This document shows positions 1 to 5,062 of a stretch of 7,414 bases of DNA, piece after piece. Position 1 is the first letter of the stretch, and each line of letters opens with the position of its first letter. This DNA comes from JBIOUF01 sp044866695 (GTDB lineage: Bacteria; Actinomycetota; Actinomycetes; Propionibacteriales; Nocardioidaceae): assembly GCA_044866695.1 (NCBI GenBank), contig JBIOUF010000173.1, positions 1 through 7,414 on the forward strand. Direction: 5' to 3'. The notes under the pieces are model-generated. The model saw nothing but the letters and a program-made list of their open reading frames with translations, had not been told where the DNA came from and searched no databases. The position numbers and the translations under genes were made by a program.

Positions 1-142
1 GAGCGCCCCGGTGGCCGAGGAGCGAGCGCCCCGGTGGCCGAGGAGCGAGCGCCCCGGTGGCCGAGGAGCGAGCGCCCCGGTGGCCGCGGAGCGAGCGCCC
101 CGGTGGCTGCGGAGCGAGCGCGCCGGTGGTTGAGGAGCGAGC
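1..142. repeat. 23-bp tandem repeat array (six units plus start of a seventh)
   Basis: Six head-to-tail 23-bp units start at 1, 24, 47, 70, 93 and 116, and a seventh begins at 139 before diverging. Each reads roughly gagcgccccggtgg, then ccgag, then gagc. Units 1-3 are identical, unit 4 differs at one base, unit 5 at two, and unit 6 at several (it contains ccggtggttgaggagc). The array runs off the left edge, so its copy number is unknown. Unit 6 forms the left arm of the REP-like hairpin at 123-166, so the array looks like serial duplication of one hairpin arm. It lies downstream of glyA. Open frames across it are by-products of GC-rich repetition, since 23 is not a multiple of three. Confidence 0.93.
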
Positions 143-166
143 CTGCGAGCGTCTCGAAACCACCGG
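123..166. repeat. REP-like imperfect inverted repeat
   Basis: The left arm ccggtggtt (123-131) is the exact reverse complement of aaccaccgg (158-166). The interior is also partly symmetric: gaggagcgagc on the left against gcgagcgtctcg on the right. The result is a long imperfect hairpin with a short CT-containing loop. Elements of this form are common between genes in Nocardioides-like genomes; that is recalled knowledge, not tested here. It marks the junction between the 23-bp array and the rest of the repeat region. Confidence 0.8.
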
Positions 167-202
167 TGCCTGGGCGCAGTCTCTGCCAGGGTGTCGCTGG
201 TT

Positions 203-236
203 GGCTTCGTGACGCTCGCAAGCTCGCTCCTCAGCC
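203..236. repeat. Second, diverged REP-like element in opposite orientation
   Basis: The sequence reads ggcttcgtgacgctcgc, then aagctcgctcctcagcc. This is a diverged reverse-oriented relative of the 123-166 element: ggtttcgagacgctcgc corresponds to the first half and gctcgctcctcaacc to the second. The internal arms gctcgc/gcgagc-like segments and the ends ggct/agcc are complementary, so it can also fold into a hairpin. No coding potential is visible. Confidence 0.6.
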
Positions 237-243
237 CGAGTCG

Positions 244-282
244 AGACGCCTCCGCTGGCGCTCCCGTCCTCGACCAGTGGCG
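244..282. repeat. Isolated partial copy of the 46-bp repeat unit
   Basis: Starting agacgcctccgctggcgctc and continuing into tcctcgacc and gcggg, this segment matches the 46-bp unit of the array at 323-506 with a few substitutions and a small deletion. It stands 79 bp upstream of the first full unit and is separated from it by unrelated sequence, so it is a dispersed or decayed copy. Confidence 0.75.
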
Positions 283-322
283 GGCAGCCGGGCTCAGACC
301 GTGCCCAGGTCACCAGGTCTCG

Positions 323-506
323 AGACGCCTCCGCTGGCGCTCCGGCTCCTCGACCGGCGGGTTCTTCCAGACGCCTCCGCTGGCGCTCGGGCTCCTCGAC
401 CGGCGGGTTCTTCCAGACGCCTCCGCTGGCGCTTCGGCTCCTCGACCGGCGGGTTCCTCCAGACGCCTCCGCTGGCGCTCCGGCTCCTCGACCAGCGGAG
501 GGTCCT
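323..506. repeat. 46-bp tandem repeat array (three full units plus a partial fourth)
   Basis: Units start at 323, 369, 415 and 461, exactly 46 bp apart. Each begins agacgcctccgctggcgctc, followed by cggctcctcgaccggcggg and ttcttcc. Unit 2 differs from unit 1 at one base and unit 3 at two. Unit 4 matches over about 33 bases and then diverges into the glyA downstream stem-loop. Read on the minus strand, each unit contains ccggtcgaggagc and gcgtct, relating it to the arms of the element at 123-166. The period is twice that of the 23-bp array. Confidence 0.93.
466..501 (-). terminator. glyA: Stem-loop just downstream of glyA, possible transcription end
   Basis: A perfect 10-bp inverted repeat, cctccgctgg (466-475) and ccagcggagg (492-501), encloses a 16-nt loop. 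It begins 18 nt after the glyA stop codon in the direction of glyA transcription. No T-run follows the stem, so this is not a classical intrinsic terminator, but actinobacterial terminators often lack the U-tract. It is formed by the divergent end of the fourth 46-bp repeat unit, so the repeat array may have supplied the 3' end structure. Confidence 0.5.
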
Positions 507-518
507 CGGGTCGAACGC

Positions 519-1973
519 TCAGGACAGATCCAGGCCGGGGTAGAGCGGGTGCCGGTCGAGGAGCTCCGCGGCGGCGGACCTGGTGCGCTCGGCGAGGCCG
601 TCGGCGAGGGCGTACGACGCCTTGGAGGGCGCGCCGGCGGCGGTGGTGCCCGGCGACGTACCCGACAGCACCCCGACCACCAGCTCGGCGACCCGGTCGA
701 GGTCGTCGGCGCCGAAGCCGCGGGTGGTGAGCGCGGGGGTGCCGAACCGGATGCCCGAGGTGTACCAGGCCCCGTTGGGGTCGGCGGGCACGGAGTTGCG
801 GTTGGTGACCACGCCGGAGTCGAGCAGGGCCGCCTCGGCCTGCCGGCCGGTCAGGCCGAACGAGGTGACGTCCAGCAGCACGATGTGGTTGTCGGTGCCA
901 CCGGTCACCAGCGTCGCGCCGCGGCGCAGGAACCCGTCGGCGAGCGCCTTGGCGTTGTCGGCCACGCGCTGGGCGTAGTCGCGGAACTCCGGCCGCCGCG
1001 CCTCCGCCAGCGCCACCGCCTTGGCGGCCATGACGTGCGAGAGCGGGCCGCCGAGCACCATCGGGCAGCCGCGGTCGACCTCGGGCGCGAGCTCCTCGGT
1101 GGCCAGCACCATCCCGCCGCGCGGGCCGCGCAGCGACTTGTGCGTCGTGGTGGTGACGATGTGGGCGTGCGACACCGGGTCCTCGTCGCCGGTCATCACC
1201 TTCCCGGCGACCAGGCCGGCGAAGTGCGCCATGTCCACCATCAACGTGGCGTCGACCTCGTCGGCGATCTCGCGCATCTTCGCGAAGTCGATCCGCCGGG
1301 GATAGGCGGAGTAGCCGGCGACCAGGATCAGCGGCCGGAACTCCTGCGCGGCCGCACGGACCCGGTCGTAGTCCAACAGCCCGGTCTCCGGGTCGGTGCC
1401 GTAGGAGCGCTGGTGGAACATCTTGCCGCTGATGTTCGGCCGGAAGCCGTGCGTCAGGTGCCCGCCGGCGTCCAGGGACATGCCGAGCATGCGCTGGTTG
1501 CCGAGCTGGTGGCGCAGCTCCTCCCAGTCGTCCTCGCCCAGCTCGCTGACGTTGCGGACCTGGCGCTTCTCCAGCGCAGGGGCCTCGACGCGGTGGGCCA
1601 GAACGGCCCAGTAGGCCACCAGGTTGGCGTCGATGCCCGAGTGCGGCTGGACATAGGCGTACGGCGCCCCGAACAGCTCGCGGGCATGCTCGGCGGCCAG
1701 CGCCTCCACCGTGTCCACGTTCTGGCAGCCGGCGTAGAAGCGGTGGCCGACCGTGCCCTCGGCGTACTTGTCGCTGAGCCAGCTGCCCATCGTGAGCAGC
1801 ACGGCCGGCGAGGCGTAGTTCTCGCTGGCGATCAGCTTGAGCGACGACCGCTGGTCGGCCAGCTCCTTGCGGGTCGCCTCGGCGATGCGCGGCTCGACCG
1901 CGCCGATGACCTCCAGAGCTGCGTCGTATGCCCGGAGTGCGGCGGCCGTGGTGGACTCGGGGGAGGCGCTCAT
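519..1973 (-). CDS. glyA: Serine hydroxymethyltransferase, long actinobacterial type
   Basis: This PLP enzyme interconverts serine plus tetrahydrofolate with glycine plus 5,10-methylene-tetrahydrofolate in the cytoplasm. Visible family marks are LKLIASENYAS (46-55), HRFYAGCQNVD (77-87), VQPHSGIDAN (108-117), VDMAHFAGLVAG (246-257, with Asp247 and His250) and TTTTHKSLRGPRGG (274-287), where Lys279 is the Schiff-base lysine. The protein is 484 residues, longer than the usual 415-435. The extra length lies at the N terminus, in a roughly 30-residue insert around 131-165 before LDAGGHLTHG, and at the C terminus. This matches a recognised long subfamily of actinobacteria. No Shine-Dalgarno precedes the ATG, but TACGCT lies seven bases upstream, so the mRNA may be leaderless. 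The gene is transcribed away from the sulfur operon. Confidence 0.96.
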   Translation of the reverse strand: MSASPESTTAAALRAYDAALEVIGAVEPRIAEATRKELADQRSSLKLIASENYASPAVLLTMGSWLSDKYAEGTVGHRFYAGCQNVDTVEALAAEHARELFGAPYAYVQPHSGIDANLVAYWAVLAHRVEAPALEKRQVRNVSELGEDDWEELRHQLGNQRMLGMSLDAGGHLTHGFRPNISGKMFHQRSYGTDPETGLLDYDRVRAAAQEFRPLILVAGYSAYPRRIDFAKMREIADEVDATLMVDMAHFAGLVAGKVMTGDEDPVSHAHIVTTTTHKSLRGPRGGMVLATEELAPEVDRGCPMVLGGPLSHVMAAKAVALAEARRPEFRDYAQRVADNAKALADGFLRRGATLVTGGTDNHIVLLDVTSFGLTGRQAEAALLDSGVVTNRNSVPADPNGAWYTSGIRFGTPALTTRGFGADDLDRVAELVVGVLSGTSPGTTAAGAPSKASYALADGLAERTRSAAAELLDRHPLYPGLDLS

Positions 1974-1980
1974 GCCGGCC

Positions 1981-1986
1981 AGCGTA
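1981..1986 (-). promoter_or_regulatory. glyA: Candidate -10 box for leaderless glyA transcription
   Basis: Read on the minus strand, TACGCT ends seven bases before the glyA ATG. That spacing would place the transcript start at or next to the A of the start codon. This fits the absence of a ribosome binding site and the frequent use of leaderless mRNAs in actinobacteria. No convincing -35 hexamer is seen 17-18 bases upstream, so the call rests on the -10 match and spacing only. Confidence 0.35.
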
Positions 1987-2049
1987 GTGTCATCAGGACG
2001 CGGGGAGACGGTCCCGCGCTCGCTCGTCGTACCAAATGTTGGACATACG

Positions 2050-2064
2050 TCTCACATTCTGAGA
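2050..2064. promoter_or_regulatory. Palindromic candidate operator TCTCA-N5-TGAGA
   Basis: TCTCA (2050-2054) and TGAGA (2060-2064) form a perfect 5-bp inverted repeat around CATTC, in a locally AT-richer stretch of the divergent glyA/sulfur-operon region. It ends seven bases before the proposed -35 box at 2072. Its centre would be near -52 relative to a leaderless start at 2109, a position compatible with an activator or an upstream repressor site. A smaller palindrome, CCAA-ATG-TTGG, lies at 2032-2042. The binding protein is not identifiable from the window. Confidence 0.4.
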
Positions 2065-2071
2065 GGCGCGT

Positions 2072-2101
2072 TTGTCTGGACCGGTGCCCCTCGCCGACAC
2101 T
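2072..2101 (+). promoter_or_regulatory. Candidate promoter of the sulfate reduction operon
   Basis: TTGTCT (2072-2077) and GACACT (2096-2101) are spaced by 18 bases, and seven bases separate GACACT from the ATG of the leader peptide at 2109. Both hexamers deviate modestly from the actinobacterial housekeeping consensus TTGACA / TANNNT. The geometry predicts a transcript starting on or beside the leader ATG, that is, a leaderless leader peptide, as reported for cysteine attenuators in mycobacteria. Confidence 0.45.
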
Positions 2102-2108
2102 TGGGCCC

Positions 2109-2198
2109 ATGATCAGCGTCGCGACGACCCAGCACCTCGTGGCCCGGCGCCACGTGGACCTCGGTCGCGCCTCCAGCATGATCTGTATGTCGGCCTGA
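2109..2198 (+). CDS. Cysteine attenuator leader peptide (29 aa)
   Basis: This short frame encodes 29 residues containing ARRHVDLGRASSMIC, followed by three residues and TGA. The HVDL-R-SS-IC pattern is the hallmark of small 'putative leader peptide' entries found upstream of actinobacterial sulfur genes; that comparison is from memory. The only cysteine is residue 26, encoded by TGT (2184-2186), whereas most cysteine codons in the neighbouring genes are TGC. No Shine-Dalgarno precedes the ATG, and a -10-like GACACT lies seven bases upstream, so it is probably leaderless. It stops 112 nt before sirA. The likely role is sensing charged tRNA-Cys: a ribosome slowed at codon 26 would change the fold of the downstream leader and raise sirA-cysH expression. 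Confidence 0.8.
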   Translation: MISVATTQHLVARRHVDLGRASSMICMSA

Positions 2199-2300
2199 CC
2201 CCCCGCTGACCTTTCGCTAGCGGGCGCGCGGTCGCCGACCGCCGCTCCGACACCGCCGTCGGACACCGGCACGCGGCGCGTGCGTCCCCCTCCACGAGGA
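2199..2300 (+). promoter_or_regulatory. Attenuator leader region between leader peptide and sirA
   Basis: The spacer holds four possible hairpins: CCCGCT/AGCGGG (2202-2207 with 2219-2224), GCGGTC/GACCGC (2228-2233 with 2237-2242), TCCGAC/GTCGGA (2246-2251 with 2258-2263) and GCACGC/GCGTGC (2269-2274 with 2278-2283). An alternative pairing of AGCGG (2219-2223) with CCGCT (2242-2246) excludes the first. GTCGG (2189-2193), just after the leader Cys codon, can pair with CCGAC at 2235-2239 or 2247-2251. The sirA Shine-Dalgarno GAGGA (2296-2300) lies within CCACGAGG (2292-2299), which is exactly complementary to leader bases 2135-2142. No T-run follows any stem, so control by ribosome-site occlusion seems more likely than intrinsic termination. 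This is inferred by eye from base pairing. Confidence 0.55.
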
Positions 2301-2310
2301 CCGCACCCCC

Positions 2311-4026
2311 ATGACCTCCACCGCACCGCCACCCGCCGGCCGGTCGGGCCGTCCGCGCCCCAGGCGCGGCGAGGGCCAGTGGGCGCTGGGCTACCGCGAG
2401 CCGCTCAACCCCAACGAGCAGTTCAAGAAGGACGACAACCCCCTCAACGTCCGAGCCCGCATCGAGAACGTCTACGCCAAGCGCGGCTTCGGCTCGATCG
2501 ACCCCAACGACCTGCGCGGGCGGTTCCGCTGGATGGGCCTGTACACCCAGCGCCGGCCCGGCCTGGACGGCGGCAAGACCGCCACGCTCGAGCCGCACGA
2601 GCTCGACGACGAGTACTTCATGCTCCGGGTCCGCATCGACGGCGGCGCGCTGACCGGCCACCAGCTGCGCACGCTGGGCGACATCGGGGTGGAGTTCGCC
2701 CGCGACACCGCCGACATCACCGACCGGCAGAACATCCAGTACCACTGGATCCGCATCGAGGACATGCCCGAGATCTGGCGCCGCCTGGAGGACGCCGGGC
2801 TGTGGACCGTCGAGGCCTGCGGCGACTCCCCTCGGGTCATCCTGGGCTCGCCGCTGGCCGGGGTCGCGGCCGACGAGATCGTGGACGGCACGTGGGCCGT
2901 CGAGGAGATCCGCCGCCGCTTCATCGGCGACCCGGCGTACGCGAACCTGCCGCGCAAGTTCAAGACCGCGATCAGCGGTCACCCCAGCCACGACGTCGCC
3001 CCGGAGGTCAACGACGTCGCCTTCGTCGGCGTCGTACACCCCGAGCACGGGCCCGGGTTCGACCTCTGGGTGGGCGGTGGGCTGTCCACCAACCCCCATC
3101 TCGCGCAGCGGCTGGGCGCCTGGGTGCCGCTGGAGGACGTGCCCGACGTCTGGGAGGGCGTCATCTCGGTCTTCCGCGACTACGGCTACCGCAGGCTACG
3201 CAGCCGCGCCCGGCTGAAGTTCCTGGTCGCGGACTGGGGTGCGGAGCGGTTCCGCCAGGTGCTGGAGGAGGAGTACCTGCACCGCAGGCTGGTCGACGGC
3301 CCGGCCGCCGAGCCCCCGGTCCAGCAGGGCGACCACATCGGCGTGCACCGGCAGCGGGACGGCCGGTTCTACGTCGGCGTCGCGCCCATGGTGGGCCGCG
3401 TGTCCGGGACGCTGCTGGGCCGGCTCGCCGACGTCCTCACCGCACACGGGTCGGACCGGGTCCGGCTCACCCCGCACCAGAAGCTGGTCGTGCTCGACGT
3501 CGCCGAGGAGCAGCTGCCCGGGCTGCTCGCCGACCTCGACGAGATCGGGCTCTCCGCGGCGCCCTCGGGCTGGCGCCGCAACACGATGGCCTGCACCGGC
3601 ATCGAGTTCTGCAAGCTCGCGATCGTCGAGACCAAGGCCCGCGCCGCGTCCCTGGTCGAGGAGCTGGAGAGGCGGCTCCCCGGCCTGGACACCCCGATCA
3701 CGGTCAACCTCAACGGCTGTCCGAACTCGTGCGCGCGCGTCCAGGTCGCCGACATCGGGCTCAAGGGCCAGCTGGTGATGGACGACGACGGCAACCAGGT
3801 CGAGGGCTACCAGGTGCACCTGGGCGGCGGCCTCGCCCTGGACGCGAGGTTCGGCCGCAAGCTCCGCGCCCACAAGGTCACCAGCGCCGGCCTCGACGAC
3901 TACGTCGAGAACGTCGTGCGCACCTTCCTGGGCCAGCGCGAGGACGGCGAGAGCTTCGCGGCCTGGGTCGCGCGTGCCGACGAGGACGCCCTTCGCGGCG
4001 AGCGGACCCTCGAGGCCGTGTCATGA
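2311..4026 (+). CDS. sirA: Ferredoxin-dependent assimilatory sulfite reductase
   Basis: The enzyme carries out the six-electron reduction of sulfite to sulfide in the cytoplasm with siroheme coupled to a 4Fe-4S cluster. The 571-residue protein has the duplicated nitrite/sulfite reductase fold. Cluster and siroheme ligation is shown by CTGIEFC (Cys428, Cys434) and NGCPNSC (Cys470, Cys474). Other family segments are TDRQNIQYHW (137-146), PRKFKTAISG (214-223) and RLTPHQK (385-391). Tyr78 in GLYTQR and Cys170 in TVEACGD are 92 residues apart, matching the Tyr69-Cys161 covalent pair described for M. tuberculosis NirA (renamed SirA), which favours sulfite over nitrite. GAGGA (2296-2300) sits ten bases before the ATG. 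The last bases overlap the next gene as ATGA. Clustering with cysH and a siroheme chelatase supports the sulfite role. An older name for this type is nirA. Confidence 0.95.
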   Translation: MTSTAPPPAGRSGRPRPRRGEGQWALGYREPLNPNEQFKKDDNPLNVRARIENVYAKRGFGSIDPNDLRGRFRWMGLYTQRRPGLDGGKTATLEPHELDDEYFMLRVRIDGGALTGHQLRTLGDIGVEFARDTADITDRQNIQYHWIRIEDMPEIWRRLEDAGLWTVEACGDSPRVILGSPLAGVAADEIVDGTWAVEEIRRRFIGDPAYANLPRKFKTAISGHPSHDVAPEVNDVAFVGVVHPEHGPGFDLWVGGGLSTNPHLAQRLGAWVPLEDVPDVWEGVISVFRDYGYRRLRSRARLKFLVADWGAERFRQVLEEEYLHRRLVDGPAAEPPVQQGDHIGVHRQRDGRFYVGVAPMVGRVSGTLLGRLADVLTAHGSDRVRLTPHQKLVVLDVAEEQLPGLLADLDEIGLSAAPSGWRRNTMACTGIEFCKLAIVETKARAASLVEELERRLPGLDTPITVNLNGCPNSCARVQVADIGLKGQLVMDDDGNQVEGYQVHLGGGLALDARFGRKLRAHKVTSAGLDDYVENVVRTFLGQREDGESFAAWVARADEDALRGERTLEAVS

Positions 4027-4220
4027 CCGAGCGCGCGGTCCCCTTCCACTGCCCGTTCTGCGGCGACGAGGACCTGCGCCCGCACGGGGAGCGGCACGGC
4101 GACTGGGAGTGCCGTTCGTGCCAGCGGGCGTTCTCGCTGAGGTTCATCGGCCTGCTCCGGCCGGCCGGCTCGGGACGGACCGGCCCCGACGCGCGCCATG
4201 GCCAGGAGGGGCTGCCATGA
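4023..4220 (+). CDS. Small four-cysteine zinc-ribbon protein of the cys operon
   Basis: A 65-residue frame starts at an ATGA overlap with the sirA stop and ends in an ATGA overlap with cysH, so it is translationally coupled on both sides. It has two cysteine knuckles, CPFC (Cys10, Cys13) and CRSC (Cys30, Cys33), linked by DLRPHGERHGDWE, then AFSLRFIGLLRP. This is the pattern of a rubredoxin-like zinc ribbon. The tail from about residue 47 is low in complexity, and its final codons double as the cysH Shine-Dalgarno. It occupies the position of cysX in Corynebacterium cysIXHDNYZ, annotated there as a ferredoxin-like carrier. Whether it is an orthologue, and whether it binds zinc or iron, cannot be decided here. 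Possible roles are electron delivery to SirA or CysH, or assembly. Confidence 0.85.
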   Translation: MTERAVPFHCPFCGDEDLRPHGERHGDWECRSCQRAFSLRFIGLLRPAGSGRTGPDARHGQEGLP

Positions 4221-4963
4221 CAGCCGCAACCGCCACCGCGGCGTTCAACGCTCGCGGCACGGACACGGAGGGGCGCTCGGAGGCCGAGCTGCGCGACCTC
4301 GTGCGGCACGCCGGCGCCGAGCTAGAGCTGGCTCCCGCCGAGGTGATCATCGAGTGGGCGGTGGCCACGTTCGGCGAGCGGTTCTGCGTGACCTCATCCA
4401 TGGGCGACGCCGTCCTCGCGCACGTGGCCTCACAGGTGGCGCCGGGGGTGGACGTGGTCTTCCTCGACACCGGCTACCACTTCGCCGAGACCATCGGCAC
4501 CCGCGACGCCGTGGCCGCGACGGTTCCGGTCAACCTCATCACGATCACCCCGACGCAGACCGTCGAGCAGCAGGACGCGACGTACGGCAAGGACCTGTTC
4601 GCCCGCGACCCCGACCGATGCTGCGCGCTGCGCAAGGTGCAGCCGCTGCAGGACGCCCTGGACGAGTACGACGCCTGGGCGACCGGGCTGCGCCGGGCCG
4701 AGACCCACAACCGGGTCATCGCCCCGGTCATCGGCTGGGACGCCAAGAAGCGCAAGGTCAAGGTGTCGCCGCTGGCCCGGTGGACCGACGAGCAGGTGGA
4801 GCGCTACATCGCCGACAACGGCGTCCTGGTCAACCCACTGGTCTACGACGGCTACCCCTCCATCGGCTGCTGGCCGTGCACCCGCCGGGTCGCGCCGGGC
4901 GAGGACCCCCGCAGCGGCCGCTGGGCAGGCACCGGCAAGACCGAGTGCGGGATCCACTCCTGA
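4217..4963 (+). CDS. cysH: Assimilatory adenylyl-sulfate (APS) reductase, 4Fe-4S type
   Basis: CysH reduces adenylyl sulfate to sulfite and AMP with thioredoxin as donor. The 248-residue protein carries a modified P-loop SSMGDAV (60-66), FLDTGYHF (82-89) and the four iron-sulfur cysteines: the pair Cys135-Cys136 in DRCCALRK, and Cys218/Cys221 in GCWPC. The catalytic cysteine is Cys244 in the C-terminal ECGIH motif. The CC plus CxxC set marks the APS-using bacterial class rather than the cluster-free PAPS reductases. A strong Shine-Dalgarno AGGAGGG (4204-4210) lies six bases before the ATG, which overlaps the preceding stop as ATGA; longer in-frame starts upstream would run through the zinc-ribbon gene. 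Its product, sulfite, is the substrate of SirA. Confidence 0.96.
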   Translation: MTAATATAAFNARGTDTEGRSEAELRDLVRHAGAELELAPAEVIIEWAVATFGERFCVTSSMGDAVLAHVASQVAPGVDVVFLDTGYHFAETIGTRDAVAATVPVNLITITPTQTVEQQDATYGKDLFARDPDRCCALRKVQPLQDALDEYDAWATGLRRAETHNRVIAPVIGWDAKKRKVKVSPLARWTDEQVERYIADNGVLVNPLVYDGYPSIGCWPCTRRVAPGEDPRSGRWAGTGKTECGIHS

Positions 4964-4997
4964 TCCCGGCCCCACCATCTCGTCCCCGACCACACCG

Positions 4998-5015
4998 GCC
5001 GACGACGGAGTCGGC
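4998..5015 (+). other. Small hairpin in the cysH-chelatase gap
   Basis: GCCGAC (4998-5003) and GTCGGC (5010-5015) form a 6-bp stem with a six-base loop in the 99-nt gap after cysH. There is no T-run, and the chelatase gene follows with its own Shine-Dalgarno, so it is more likely a weak internal mRNA structure than a terminator. Nothing else is seen in the gap. Confidence 0.25.
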
Positions 5016-5062
5016 AGCACAGCCACCGCACCACCCCCTGCAAGCTGAGAGGAGCCGCCACG

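Noticed and set aside
1..142. CRISPR array
   Set aside because: The 23-bp units are directly contiguous with no spacers, and no cas gene is near.
34..730. Two overlapping plus-strand frames across the repeats (34-543 and 191-730)
   Set aside because: Their translations only reflect the tandem repeats in shifting frames, and they run into the glyA 3' end. No ribosome binding site or domain is seen.
549..2198. 549-codon plus-strand frame antisense to glyA
   Set aside because: It mirrors the glyA coding sequence and has no family motifs. Only its last 30 codons, from ATG 2109, match a known type of gene, the leader peptide.
2113..3099. 328-codon minus-strand frame over the leader and sirA
   Set aside because: It is antisense to a clear sulfite reductase, rich in Val, Ala, Gly and Arg, with no recognisable motif; this is typical of GC-rich antisense frames.
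2311..4026. Assimilatory nitrite reductase as the sirA function
   Set aside because: The fold is shared, but the conserved Tyr78/Cys170 pair and the cysH and siroheme chelatase neighbours favour sulfite reduction. No nitrate genes are seen.
2280..4220. 646-codon frame overlapping sirA in another phase
   Set aside because: Most of it is an out-of-frame Arg/Pro-rich reading of sirA. Only the last 65 codons, from ATG 4023, are a real gene.
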